A stretch of 39,260 bases of DNA from Theionarchaea archaeon (GCA_018992685.1 JACVGT010000042.1:1-39260), one strand, 5' to 3'. Counted from the first letter of the stretch, positions 1 to 8,442 are shown. Notes: generated from the letters alone by a model not told the origin. A program made the numbers and translations.

Positions 1-104
1 AGTACATCACCGACCCATACGGTGACTGTGACATCCTGATCATCGCAGGTGCTGACAGAGACGCCACCAGAGAAGCAGCTCAAGACCTGATTGACCAGCT
101 TTAA
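1..104 (+). CDS. C-terminal end of a probable S-layer-type surface protein (partial)
   Basis: The reading frame is open from the window edge and ends at TAA 102-104. The visible 33 residues read as a hydrophobic strand (CDILIIAGADRDATREAA) followed by a short helix ending in DQL. Endings of the form 'hydrophobic strand, AG-x-DR-x-ATR-x-AA, helix' are familiar from archaeal S-layer and related surface proteins, where they close a Rossmann-like C-terminal domain. The family call rests only on this short tail. A strongly T-rich stretch follows directly, consistent with the end of the transcript. The neighbourhood contains several other envelope proteins, which fits. Confidence 0.55.
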   Translation, partial: YITDPYGDCDILIIAGADRDATREAAQDLIDQL

Positions 105-109
105 ACCAT

Positions 110-147
110 ATTTTTCTTTCTTTTTTGTTTATTTTCTCTTCTTTTTA
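110..147 (+). terminator. T-rich archaeal-type terminator
   Basis: Starting 6 nt after the upstream stop codon the non-template strand is almost pure pyrimidine, with several runs of five or six T. Archaeal RNA polymerase terminates on oligo-U tracts without a stem-loop, so this is a plausible terminator for the truncated gene. Confidence 0.5.
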
Positions 148-476
148 GATTACAGCTGAAACGTTACTCTGTTCCTTAATATCATGTAACTTTGCTCTCT
201 TTTTCGAGGAGTGCTAGCTGCATGAACATGCTCCCTGCTTGATAATGTAACAACCATTTCACCACGACCTGTAAACAGAATAGCAGTTTTCTTTGTGAGA
301 AGATCCATGCACACCCAAGAGGTGGCTCCAAGCCTCTTGAGCCACGACTCAGAAAAGAACAGCAGTCACTCGTGAATAGCAGTCCAGAGAGTCATGCAGT
401 ACAGTTCATGCACTGCTACTTTTACCAAGAACGGCTACAAGAACCATCTCAATCAAGAATAAAAGTGAAAGAAGAA
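148..476. other. Intergenic stretch without a convincing gene
   Basis: No credible reading frame was found on either strand. A potential hairpin is formed by GTGGCTC (322-328) and GAGCCAC (339-345), with AAGAGG/CCTCTT nested nearby. GCAGT/ACTGC half-sites occur around 396-416. These could belong to an RNA or a 3' end, but nothing identifies one. Confidence 0.3.
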
Positions 477-1040
477 TTAGTCCACCTTTTCGTCATATAC
501 TCCTTGTGAGAAGCGATCCAGAATCATCGTTGGCTTTGAAATCTCAACATATAGAGGCAGTTCTGCCACAGTCTCTCCGGTTTCTCTGTCTACGACGACA
601 ATAACCCACTCTCCCACAGGAAAGTCCAGCTTAGTTCTCCCGATGAAAACAAAGATCCCATCCTCAAAGTAGAAAATGCTCCATCCACCAAGATCATGGC
701 ACCAAATGTAGAACTTCACTGAAACTTGGTCTCCCAGACATTCTGCACCGTCAACAGGAACATTGGCAACATTGGTCCGATCTCCATCGGGGTACTGCAA
801 GTAGAATTCAGGACACAAACAGAAATCCTTGCATTCTTCGGTAGAGATTGTCGCCTCTATCACGTCAATGGCCGGCACCTTGTACCACATGCCCTCCACC
901 AATAGTGGAATTCCATTGTACTCTGCTTCCATGCTCGCATAGGAAAGCACATTCTCACGTCCTCCCTGTACTATCCCGGTAAGGAACAGAACACACAAGA
1001 GGCCCACGATTCCAATTCTTCTCGTATTATCAACTCCCAT
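477..1040 (-). CDS. Secreted cysteine-containing hypothetical protein
   Basis: This 187-aa protein is of no family I recognise. I start it at MGVDN (ATG 1040-1038) because a classical signal peptide follows at once: RR, then a hydrophobic core ending near VQGG at about residue 27. A longer reading would place 27 odd residues before that signal. The mature part is beta-rich and has five cysteines, including a C-x3-C-x-C cluster near residue 70, suggesting disulfides outside the cell. The start overlaps the stop of the upstream membrane-anchored gene (1032-1030) by 11 nt, so the pair is one operon and probably translationally coupled. Secretion is well supported; function is unknown. Confidence 0.6.
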   Translation of the reverse strand: MGVDNTRRIGIVGLLCVLFLTGIVQGGRENVLSYASMEAEYNGIPLLVEGMWYKVPAIDVIEATISTEECKDFCLCPEFYLQYPDGDRTNVANVPVDGAECLGDQVSVKFYIWCHDLGGWSIFYFEDGIFVFIGRTKLDFPVGEWVIVVVDRETGETVAELPLYVEISKPTMILDRFSQGVYDEKVD

Positions 1041-1515
1041 ACAAGTCAGGCTCAATGTACCAGTCAATGAACTTCCACTCACCGTTCTCCCACCGGTACT
1101 TGTGCAGTGTTGTCGTTTCAACTGGCTCCTGCCCTTGCTCAGTAATCCTCACATTGATGAAAACAGTGGCTATGTCACCCTGGATATCCAAATACTGGAT
1201 CCCTAGGTATTCCACCTGTCGATTTGTGTCCACAACTTCCTGCAGCATAATCCATATCTCCGTTTGAGCTGCTTCTTCTGACCCAGTCATCTGAATGAGC
1301 TTATCCTTGCTCTGCTGACTGAGCAGATCCCAATACATGGTCTTGTACTCTGGCTGATCCACATTGTTGAATACTTCGATGAAATACTGTACAGTGGGTT
1401 CAATCTTGCTCTCTCTGATTGAATACTCGCTCCGGCTCTGGATTACTGACACTACGGACAGAATGAGCACCACAGCCACAACTGCACAGATGAACGCGAT
1501 GATCTTTCTTTGCAT
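1030..1515 (-). CDS. Membrane-anchored NTF2-like hypothetical protein
   Basis: The 161-aa product begins with MQRK and one hydrophobic segment (about residues 5-25), then a soluble extracellular domain of about 130 residues. That domain has a helical first half (YFIEVFNNVDQPEYKTMYWDLL) and a beta-rich second half ending in KYRWENGEWKFIDW. This order, with a terminal W-x-NGEWK-type hairpin, resembles NTF2-like/DUF4878-type folds; that assignment is inference from pattern only. It is the first gene of a two-gene operon with the secreted protein that overlaps its 3' end. A TATA-like box (minus strand, 1535-1548) and an AGGAAAG ribosome-binding site precede the ATG. Confidence 0.6.
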   Translation of the reverse strand: MQRKIIAFICAVVAVVLILSVVSVIQSRSEYSIRESKIEPTVQYFIEVFNNVDQPEYKTMYWDLLSQQSKDKLIQMTGSEEAAQTEIWIMLQEVVDTNRQVEYLGIQYLDIQGDIATVFINVRITEQGQEPVETTTLHKYRWENGEWKFIDWYIEPDLYGS

Positions 1516-1534
1516 GTACTTTCCTTCTTCTGAG

Positions 1535-1548
1535 ACATATAAAGGTTT
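1535..1548 (-). promoter_or_regulatory. TATA promoter of the 1515-477 operon
   Basis: Read on the minus strand the site is AAACCTTTATATGT, about 20-33 nt before the ATG at 1515, followed by an AGGAAAG ribosome-binding site. Position and sequence fit an archaeal BRE/TATA element. Confidence 0.55.
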
Positions 1549-1735
1549 TCCTGCTCTGAATGAAGAATGCCACGGTTTCTTGAGGGAAAGTGTATTTCAG
1601 ATCACAGGTTCAGCAAGGGAGGGAATCAGCAATAGAAAGTGAATCGACAATACGACATCAATGCTGGGCCGCTAGCAAGCTCTTGTTGATCTTCCTACCA
1701 GATCTACTAGCGAGATCACCCCCAGCGTAGCAAAA

Positions 1736-1748
1736 CATTTTTATATGT
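1736..1748 (+). promoter_or_regulatory. TATA promoter of the FG-GAP protein gene
   Basis: ATTTTTATATGTT lies about 20-30 nt before ATG 1767 and leaves almost no leader, so the transcript is probably leaderless. Confidence 0.5.
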
Positions 1749-1766
1749 TTCCTTGGATGAGCTCTC

Positions 1767-3089
1767 ATGAGATCCGTGATGATTTTGATGTTTCTACTGA
1801 TCCAGGTAGGATTCCCTCAGATGAATGAAGTCGCAGAGCAACCTTTTGAGGGATATGCCCATGTCCTTCTGACATCAGATCTGACGAACGACCAGTCGAA
1901 AGAGATAATCGTGTTTGATGAGATTGCGAGCACAGTGAAATGTTTCGACTGCTTTCTAACCCTGCTGTGGACGTTGGAAGTGGAATATCCAGTCATAACA
2001 GCTGCTGCCAGAGATGTGGACAGCGACGGAATGGAAGAGGTTTTCTTTCTGGAAGAGCTGAAAAGCGGTACTTTCTACCCATACCGTGTAATCAGTGTGG
2101 AACCTGATGGCACCCCCAACTGGAGGAAATTTATCGAAGTTAATGTTCATGCAGACCTGCAATTTCACTTCATTGATGCAGACGGAAATCCCGGAGAGGA
2201 AATCGTCATTGCCAACAGGATACTGATGGAAGACGGACTAGAGCGGCTGGCTTTTGAACGAGATAGGACCATTATCAGTGCTGTGCTGTCTGAAGGTATT
2301 CCTTATTTTCTGACCTATCTGCCAGAAGAGGCGTCATATGAGCTCTACACATTTGACACTGAGCCTCTGTGGAAAGGTGATGATTGCCGGGTCGAAGGAA
2401 CAGAAGTCACCTTGGAGATTCCGCTCTGCACCCTCTTCATGAAAGCTCACCTCTGTTCGTGCGTAGAGGACTGGGCTCTTGAACCTGGAGAACAGGTTGT
2501 GAAAAATGTACGTCTGTGGGCCGATATCACAGGTGACGGGGAAGAAGAGGCCTTGTTTGTTTCCGATACCACGATCAAGCTTCTAGATGATGAGGAAACT
2601 ACTGCGTGGACCTGGGAATGCCCAGATTCCGTGGAGAGTGTTTCTGTTATAGATTTTGCAGACGATGGTGTGCTGGAACTTGTAGTGGCCACTCCTCTAA
2701 AGGGAATTCGTGTTCCTTCGGTATATATCGTCGACAGCCAGGGCAGTCTCCTGACAGTTCTTTCGTTCGGCCTGTCAGAGCCTCAATTTCAGTTCACAGA
2801 TCTGGATGGGGATGATGACGTAGATGTGTGGACCTGCGACCTGAAATCCAGAGGAAGTACCCTTCGTGTCTACTCCAGTGATGCAGCCAGCGGGCCTCTG
2901 GATGCCTTGAGCCCCAGGGGCGTGCTTCGAACCATTGATCCTGCGGGCCCTGTCACGGCCTTTTGGAAACTCTTTGCACAATACCAGGCGCTGATGCTCG
3001 TAGCCCTCCTCGTTGCTGCGAGTGTAGTCCTGTTCCTCGTGAGGCAGAGAAAAAAAAGAAGAACAGAATCAACACAGAAGGGAGAATAA
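1767..3089 (+). CDS. Membrane-anchored FG-GAP/VCBS beta-propeller surface protein
   Basis: The 440-aa protein has an N-terminal signal peptide (about residues 1-18) and a single C-terminal transmembrane segment (about 407-425) followed by a basic tail (RQRKKRRTE). The extracellular part should therefore be tethered to the membrane. At least five calcium-loop-like repeats of the FG-GAP/VCBS type are visible: DVDSDGMEEV, DADGNPGEEI, DITGDGEEEA, FADDGVLELV and DLDGDDDVDV. Such loops mark integrin-alpha-like beta-propellers. Five cysteines lie between the third and fourth quarters. A TATA box sits just upstream. The next gene encodes an intramembrane protease in the same orientation, but the 94-nt gap contains its own promoter. 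The ligand is unknown. Confidence 0.75.
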   Translation: MRSVMILMFLLIQVGFPQMNEVAEQPFEGYAHVLLTSDLTNDQSKEIIVFDEIASTVKCFDCFLTLLWTLEVEYPVITAAARDVDSDGMEEVFFLEELKSGTFYPYRVISVEPDGTPNWRKFIEVNVHADLQFHFIDADGNPGEEIVIANRILMEDGLERLAFERDRTIISAVLSEGIPYFLTYLPEEASYELYTFDTEPLWKGDDCRVEGTEVTLEIPLCTLFMKAHLCSCVEDWALEPGEQVVKNVRLWADITGDGEEEALFVSDTTIKLLDDEETTAWTWECPDSVESVSVIDFADDGVLELVVATPLKGIRVPSVYIVDSQGSLLTVLSFGLSEPQFQFTDLDGDDDVDVWTCDLKSRGSTLRVYSSDAASGPLDALSPRGVLRTIDPAGPVTAFWKLFAQYQALMLVALLVAASVVLFLVRQRKKRRTESTQKGE

Positions 3090-3153
3090 CCCAGTTAGAT
3101 CCTCAAGAAAAAACTCTTCGGATTATGACTGAGCAGACGCCATTTCAAGAAAC

Positions 3154-3163
3154 ACTTATAAGA
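3154..3163 (+). promoter_or_regulatory. TATA box of the YhfC-like protease gene
   Basis: CACTTATAAG is centred about 26 nt upstream of ATG 3184, the expected spacing for a leaderless archaeal transcript. Confidence 0.5.
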
Positions 3164-3183
3164 GTCCCACTCGTCATCATGTT

Positions 3184-3900
3184 ATGATTGAATGGATATT
3201 CTTAGTAGTCGGAATTGTGACAGTCATCATCCCGCTCAGTGTTGCCTTTTTCTTGAATCGGAAATTCAGGAGCTCCTGGATCTTTCTGGTTTTTGGAGCT
3301 GCCATGTTTGTCTTGTCTCTGGTAAGGATTCCATTGAACCTTGGTGTCCAAGATATCTTCAACGCTCACCTTGTTGGTGTTCCACTTCTGGTAGTCAGTG
3401 CACTCTTCCCTTCAGCGACTGCAGGTATATTCGAGGAAGGGTGTAGGTATTTGGGGTATCGCTACCTGATCAATCCTGAGAAAAGAACCTGGCCCAACGG
3501 GTTAATGTACGGGGTGGGTCATGGGGGCATTGAAGCAATCCTTCTGTTAGGCCTGAACTATGTAGTTCTCTTTGTAGTATTGCGGTTTGCCACCGGACTG
3601 CTGCCCCCTGGAATGTTGTCTCAAGTAACGGATGTTCCCGCCTACATGCCCTTTGTGGCCTTTCTTGAGAGGATATTCGCCCTTTGTATCCAGATAGGAT
3701 TTTCCATTCTTGTGCTCCAGTGCTTCGTCCAGAAATCTCTCAAGTTTATCGGATATGCCATTGGACTACACCTTGCAGTCGACTTTCTAGCAGTGATGAT
3801 TGCTCAAAAGTCCATTGCTGCTGCAGAGGGAATAGCGGGTGCTTTCGCCATCCTCGGGCTCTATATTGTCTGGAGGTTCAGAGAGAGTACTAGAACTTAA
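3184..3900 (+). CDS. YhfC-type glutamic intramembrane protease (CPBP-like)
   Basis: This 238-aa polytopic protein has about six or seven hydrophobic segments. It carries FEEGCRYLGYRYL near residues 83-96 and NGLMYGVGHGGIEA near 108-121. An EE-x3-R motif in one membrane helix and H-x2-E-type residues in the next are the hallmarks of the YhfC (DUF2324) family, relatives of CPBP/Rce1 proteases that cut proteins inside the membrane. Length matches the family. It sits directly after a membrane-tethered surface protein and before a sensory protein. Cleavage of surface proteins is an appealing role but is inference. The transcript appears leaderless. Confidence 0.75.
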   Translation: MIEWIFLVVGIVTVIIPLSVAFFLNRKFRSSWIFLVFGAAMFVLSLVRIPLNLGVQDIFNAHLVGVPLLVVSALFPSATAGIFEEGCRYLGYRYLINPEKRTWPNGLMYGVGHGGIEAILLLGLNYVVLFVVLRFATGLLPPGMLSQVTDVPAYMPFVAFLERIFALCIQIGFSILVLQCFVQKSLKFIGYAIGLHLAVDFLAVMIAQKSIAAAEGIAGAFAILGLYIVWRFRESTRT

Positions 3901-3920
3901 ATACCTGGGAAATACAGATA

Positions 3921-3930
3921 ACTTTTTAAG
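3921..3930 (+). promoter_or_regulatory. TATA box of the MEDS-PAS-GAF-DUF835 gene
   Basis: ACTTTTTAAG lies about 28-37 nt before ATG 3958, a typical archaeal promoter position. Confidence 0.45.
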
Positions 3931-3957
3931 GGCAAAGATGTAAAATATCGTGGTAGC

Positions 3958-6015
3958 ATGAGCCCACCTGAGGTTAGAACGGTTCCCGGGAATCATGTAT
4001 GTTGCATGGAATGTGGTGGAGAGTGGCTCCGGAATTCTGTAATGGAGGGAATAGCAAACAATCAGCAGTGCCTGCTGATGGGAGATGAAGCATCCCTGGC
4101 ACATATGAAAGAGGAGATCTCCGAAAATCAGGACAATGTCATCTTCTTTTCTCTTGGAAAGGAGGCTTCTAGGGTCAGACCTGCAGAACTCCTAAACACA
4201 GTTGAGACCTTCATTAAGAAAGCAAAAGACGACGGATTCTCCTCATTGAAAATAATCCAGGACATGAACTGGATTGAATCCAATGAAGTGAGCCACAACC
4301 AGTGTCGTGATTATGAAGCTCGCCTTGATATGATATGTAAAGAATCCAATGTGGTGTGTGTATGCCTTTATGGGACTGCTACTTCTTCTTCCGTCTTGTC
4401 AGAAGCCTTGAAGACACACCCTCTCGTTGCAATTGAAGAAGTCCTTTACGAAAATTGGTTCTACCTGCCGCCTGAACTTCTCTTACAGGATTGTGAGTCA
4501 GAGCTGGTGAGAGCATATCTCAGGAAAATCGTGGACTTCCAGGCTGAGGCTACACGGAGGGATCAAGCCTCAGAAAAAGAAGAGGAGTTTGATACGACTG
4601 GAACGAAAAAACAGGAGAAGAATCTGGAGTTTCTGGCTGGAGTCGTCGAAAATGTCATGGAGGCTGTGATTGTCACAGATGCCAAGGGAGTGATCACCTA
4701 CGTAAACCCTTCAGTATGTGAAATGTTTGGATATTCCAAGAGAGAGTTGAAGGGAAAACTTGTCAGCATGCTCAATTCCAAGAAGTCTCCGGTGACCTTC
4801 CACGAAATACTCCGTCAAAAGAAAAACTGGGAAGGAGAAATGCTTGCTATTCGAAAAAACGGGGTCCGATTCCCCATTTGGTTGAGGCTGTCTCCCCTGT
4901 ATAATGAAAGAGAGGAGACCACAGCCTTTGTGTCAGTGTGTCGAGACATTACAGAACAGAAAGAAGCAGAAGAAAAACTGCAGCGGTATGCACTATTACT
5001 GGAAATGAAGGTAAGAGAGAAGACTAGAGGAACAGAAACGTTGCTCAAGACCAGCTACAGTCTGAGAACTACATCCAACTGGCGAAAGGGAATAGAAACC
5101 ATAACCAAAGGAATTGTGGAGGGATTGGGATTCGACCGAGCTGCTGTCTTCTTTGTCAATGAGCATGAACAGGTCCTGGAATGCAAGGGGCAACTCAACA
5201 TGTCCGAGAAAATGTTGAGAGTGAAAATCCCGCTGAAAGATACCAGATACGCGGTGGTGAAATGTGTTACTGAGTGCGAGCCACTGCTTGTAAGAGATGC
5301 TTTATCTGATGTGAGGATACAGGTGCATCTGGAAGAAGAAGCCAGAGAATTCGTATGGGTGCCCATTTTGTTCCAATCTGGCGTTCTGGGAGCCATTGGG
5401 GCAGACAGAGCCAGAAGCCAGAATCCCATTGAATCAGAAGATGTGGATATGTTGGAACTCTATGCCAACCAAATTGCAGAGTTCATTGAGAGAACCAGGC
5501 TGGTAGTGGAGCCTGAAATTGAGAAGCAGGTCTCCACACCCCTCAAGTATGATCTGGAATCTCGTGAAGTATACATTGTAGAAGAAGAGAGCTCTGACAA
5601 AGCATTTGACATTTTTACAGACCTGGTTAAACACGGGTTCAAGGGGTTTGGAATTTGCAGGACTCATCCCCAGAAGGTTCGGGAGAAATATGCTCTGGAA
5701 AGGACTCCCGTGATGTGGCTCTCTGAAATCGAGAGCAAGCAGTTGGAGCAGGTGGGTCCTCAGGACATCCCCAAGTTGACGTATGTGGTGTCGGAGTTCA
5801 TCAAGCGAGCGCAGCCCGCAGTGGTAATACTGGAAGGTGTGGAATACCTGATGGTTCAAAATGATTTTAAGACAGTGTTGAAGCTGTTGCACACCCTCTC
5901 AGATTACGTAGTTACTTCCCAATCTATTCTGCTTCTACCTATAAATCCGAGGTCTTTGCCTGTGCATCAGCATGTTCTGCTCAGGAGAGCTTTCAGAACA
6001 GTACCAGAGGGATGA
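3958..6015 (+). CDS. Multidomain sensor: MEDS - PAS - GAF - DUF835
   Basis: The 685-aa soluble protein reads as four modules. Residues about 10-178 are a MEDS/DcmR-type sensory domain, with DMNWIE, RDYEARLDMICKES, LKTHPLVAIEEVLYENWFYLPPE as family landmarks. Residues about 225-340 are a PAS domain with its PAC tail (VTDAKGVITYVNP ... CRDITEQKEAEE). Residues about 365-505 are a GAF domain. Residues about 538-672 are DUF835 (YIVEEESSDKAFDIF ... WLSEIE ... VVILEGVEYLMVQNDF). No HisKA, HATPase, receiver or HTH domain is present, so the output must be carried by DUF835 or by a partner protein. N-terminal cysteines (HVCCMEC) could bind a ligand or metal. MEDS and DUF835 occur in archaeal signalling proteins; the signal is unknown. 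Confidence 0.8.
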   Translation: MSPPEVRTVPGNHVCCMECGGEWLRNSVMEGIANNQQCLLMGDEASLAHMKEEISENQDNVIFFSLGKEASRVRPAELLNTVETFIKKAKDDGFSSLKIIQDMNWIESNEVSHNQCRDYEARLDMICKESNVVCVCLYGTATSSSVLSEALKTHPLVAIEEVLYENWFYLPPELLLQDCESELVRAYLRKIVDFQAEATRRDQASEKEEEFDTTGTKKQEKNLEFLAGVVENVMEAVIVTDAKGVITYVNPSVCEMFGYSKRELKGKLVSMLNSKKSPVTFHEILRQKKNWEGEMLAIRKNGVRFPIWLRLSPLYNEREETTAFVSVCRDITEQKEAEEKLQRYALLLEMKVREKTRGTETLLKTSYSLRTTSNWRKGIETITKGIVEGLGFDRAAVFFVNEHEQVLECKGQLNMSEKMLRVKIPLKDTRYAVVKCVTECEPLLVRDALSDVRIQVHLEEEAREFVWVPILFQSGVLGAIGADRARSQNPIESEDVDMLELYANQIAEFIERTRLVVEPEIEKQVSTPLKYDLESREVYIVEEESSDKAFDIFTDLVKHGFKGFGICRTHPQKVREKYALERTPVMWLSEIESKQLEQVGPQDIPKLTYVVSEFIKRAQPAVVILEGVEYLMVQNDFKTVLKLLHTLSDYVVTSQSILLLPINPRSLPVHQHVLLRRAFRTVPEG

Positions 6016-6164
6016 GGCAGCATGATCGCAGAATAGTCATTTTCGGCACATAGATAACCATGGGGCATCACTCTATTGAAAATGATATTCACTGTGAAAA
6101 AAGAAGATTTTTAAAAGAAAAGAACACTACCATAGGAATTTTTAGAAACGTGTAGAATAATTTT

Positions 6165-6323
6165 TTGGCTGATCTCATTCTTAATATATATTCTTCCTCA
6201 CCTGATTGTGAGGCATTTGTCAATGAAATCCAGGCACAGAAAGGCAAGAGGATATCAGAAGAAACGGCCGACATGCTGATCCAGTACGCTCAGAGTGTAA
6301 TTCAGCAAATTTGGACAACATAG
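6165..6323 (+). pseudogene. Possible small gene or 3' remnant of a gene
   Basis: An open frame of about 52 codons starts at TTG 6165 and ends at TAG 6321-6323. It translates to protein-like sequence with an amphipathic C-terminal helix (SEETADMLIQYAQSVIQQIW). There is no convincing ribosome-binding site, and an in-frame TAG lies just upstream (6153-6155). It therefore looks more like the end of a decayed gene than an intact one. It lies on the 3' side of tRNA-Gly, where integrated elements often leave remnants. A T-rich stretch at 6331-6347 follows. I do not recognise the family. Confidence 0.3.
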
Positions 6324-6384
6324 AGACCAACCCTCTTTCTTTTTTCATTCTTGACAGATACAAAAGTCAATGCAACATGGTGGA

Positions 6385-6456
6385 TGCGGCTGCCGGGATT
6401 TGAACCCGGGTCGTGAGCTTGGAAGGCTCAAGTGCTAGCCACTACACTACAGCCGC
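6385..6456 (-). tRNA. tRNA-Gly (anticodon TCC)
   Basis: On the minus strand the sequence folds into a full cloverleaf. The acceptor stem is GCGGCTG/CAGCCGC, the D-arm begins at GTGTAGTGGC, the anticodon stem is TGAGC/GCTCA with loop CTTCCAA, and the T-arm is CCGGG-TTCAAAT-CCCGG. The anticodon TCC is the complement of 6421-6423. The discriminator base is A, followed by TCCA, so CCA is not encoded directly after position 73 and must be added. No intron is present. Confidence 0.97.
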
Positions 6457-6517
6457 TCACGTTCAAGTTCTCTGTCTGTTTATAAGGTTTTCCTCCTCAC
6501 TTCTCACTTCTCACTCC

Positions 6518-7969
6518 TCACTCTCCATTTGATCCGGTATCAACAACACTCTTCACGTACCACACGATGTACCCGAGAGCTGCAGCCATTCCCGAAAAAC
6601 TGACAATGAGGAGCCACATGTCTTCCTGAGAATAGCAGCTCAGCTGGTAGGCTGCTTTAACCACAACCTGCGTAGCATCTTTGAATATCTGCTGATCGAA
6701 ATGCTCCAGGTCATCGTGTCCAGTATGAATGTAGGGAACGACTTTTCCAAATCGTTTCCTATGGTAATAAAGAGTGTGACCTCCTCTTTTCTTGAAAAAA
6801 TCACTTTCGCCTGTGTATACCTCGGAAATCACAGGGCGTAGGAGATTCTTTTCGTCAACAGTTGTAATATCAGTTGTAGGTATCCCTGCCTCAGTGAAAG
6901 AAACGAAGTCAGAAACTCCTCCAGTGTCTTCGAGATGCAATCGCTGTGGAGTGTAGCCAAGAACCTCCGATGCCAGAGAAGACACATATTGATCAATGTA
7001 GTAATTCGTGCGGAGTTCTGGGTTCCACATGTCCGGATAGCGAGGAGTTTCACCCACGCAAACAGTGTTTCCTGAGCCTATGCAATCGACATTGATACCC
7101 ACGCAGTGTGGCAGTGAATGTGTTTCCACAAAAGCTCCAGAACCCAACAATCCAATCTCCTCTGCATCAAAGAACGCAAAATACACAGTAGCAGTCGTTT
7201 GCTTGTCAGAGAGAATCCGGGCGCATTCCAACAGCGCAGCCACTCCTGACCCGTTATCAATTACTCCGTCAGTGAATACGGAGTCATAGTGGGCAGAGAG
7301 AAGAACGGTTCGTCCACTCCCAGGCTTTATGCCGATCACATTGTAGCCTTTCACATCTTTTCGATATGAGGAGAAATTTACATACACCACGGATTCTTCT
7401 GTCCTCTCTTGATTTACGAGGAGATAATCCTGGTAGGATATAGAAAAGAACGTCTCCTGGTAGGGTGAGAATGCTGGTTCATGTTCGCTGTACACCAGAT
7501 ACACGCCCTCATCAGCAGGTTCTTCATATGCTGAAGCTTCCACCAGTTGCAGGGGGGCAACCTGGCTGTATCCATCTGTTTCTATACCCATAGGTGGGAT
7601 CGCCCTGTCAGTGAGGTTGATCTGATCCGGGGTGGACAGGTCTCCATCAAAGTCGACTAACAGCTCATATTCAGTTATCTGAGACGTGGAAATGGTGAAT
7701 TCCTGTATCTCTACAGTGTATCCATAGCCTTTGAGAGTATCTGCTATATAGGTAGAGGCTGACGTGCACCCCCCAATGGTCTCGTCAGTTGTCGTGCCTG
7801 ATCCTGTCAGGCGAGGAGCACAAGCTACAAGAGCTTCCAGGTGCTTGAGGGCTGCTTCCACGCGCACCTCCTCTGACACGTCGAACTCAGACTGATGAGG
7901 ATACAGGAGCAGGATACATAGGGTGAAAAGAGCTGCCACAGCAAGAAATGCGGGGATTATCTTCCTCAT
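6518..7969 (-). CDS. Membrane-anchored M28-family zinc peptidase
   Basis: The 483-aa protein has an N-terminal signal-anchor (residues about 4-23) and a C-terminal membrane segment (about 452-472), placing the catalytic domain outside the cytoplasm. The M28 zinc ligands are recognisable in order: His and Asp in SAHYDSV and DNGSGVAALLE, the catalytic and metal-binding glutamates in DAEEIGLLGS, an aspartate in NVDCIGSGN, and the last histidine in HTGHDDLEHFD. Family members are aminopeptidases or carboxypeptidases that trim peptides. An insertion of about 100 residues precedes the catalytic core. The start codon overlaps the stop of the upstream kinase gene as ATGA, so the two are translationally coupled. 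A link between external peptide degradation and adenosine phosphorylation is not obvious. Confidence 0.88.
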   Translation of the reverse strand: MRKIIPAFLAVAALFTLCILLLYPHQSEFDVSEEVRVEAALKHLEALVACAPRLTGSGTTTDETIGGCTSASTYIADTLKGYGYTVEIQEFTISTSQITEYELLVDFDGDLSTPDQINLTDRAIPPMGIETDGYSQVAPLQLVEASAYEEPADEGVYLVYSEHEPAFSPYQETFFSISYQDYLLVNQERTEESVVYVNFSSYRKDVKGYNVIGIKPGSGRTVLLSAHYDSVFTDGVIDNGSGVAALLECARILSDKQTTATVYFAFFDAEEIGLLGSGAFVETHSLPHCVGINVDCIGSGNTVCVGETPRYPDMWNPELRTNYYIDQYVSSLASEVLGYTPQRLHLEDTGGVSDFVSFTEAGIPTTDITTVDEKNLLRPVISEVYTGESDFFKKRGGHTLYYHRKRFGKVVPYIHTGHDDLEHFDQQIFKDATQVVVKAAYQLSCYSQEDMWLLIVSFSGMAAALGYIVWYVKSVVDTGSNGE

Positions 7970-8442
7970 GTGTATCCTATCTCTTTCAGTAATGCTTTTC
8001 TTTCCTCCCTCTGGGGCTCGTTTTCAACGCATTCCACCGGTGTCCCGTCCACTACTCCGACGACAGCTCTTCCCAAATCAGTTGTAGCCACCACAACCTG
8101 TAATGGATTCTCAGAGGCGGCATACACCGTGCAGGTGGTAGGATACTCTTTCACTGTATTCAGTACGTTGATGGGAAATGCTTTCTGCATCATGATGACG
8201 AACACATGCCCGGCTCCAATAGCACAACACGCACCCGCTGCACACTCTCTAAGAGACTCGCTAGTACCTTCTACACGGGTAAGCCGAGGTTTGGCTTCAT
8301 TCATGGCAAGGCCGAATTCGATTCCAGGAACGGCAGTCTTCAATGCCAGGGCCAGATCAACCACCGTAAAAATGGAGAAATTCCCCTGGCCGATTATACA
8401 TTCCACGCCTTCTGGCTTCTCTATGGGAACTATGTCTAACAT
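7966..8442 (-). CDS. Adenosine-specific kinase family protein
   Basis: The 158-aa protein closely fits the archaeal adenosine-specific kinase family (the PAE2307-type fold). It shows the conserved blocks GQGNFSIFTVVDLALAL, PGIEFGLAMNEAKPRL, AIGAGHVFVIMMQKAFPINV and GRAVVGVVDG, and its length is typical. Members phosphorylate adenosine to AMP in the cytoplasm. The ATG at 8442 follows a GGTGA ribosome-binding site immediately upstream, and a TATA-like box (minus strand, 8471-8484) precedes it. It heads a two-gene operon with the M28 peptidase, whose ATG overlaps its TGA. Function is taken from the family; substrate specificity here is not proven. Confidence 0.88.
   Translation of the reverse strand: MLDIVPIEKPEGVECIIGQGNFSIFTVVDLALALKTAVPGIEFGLAMNEAKPRLTRVEGTSESLRECAAGACCAIGAGHVFVIMMQKAFPINVLNTVKEYPTTCTVYAASENPLQVVVATTDLGRAVVGVVDGTPVECVENEPQREERKALLKEIGYT

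Noticed and set aside
1041-1121. N-terminal extension of the secreted protein gene at 477
   Set aside because: The extension of 27 residues lies inside the upstream gene and would bury a normal signal peptide.
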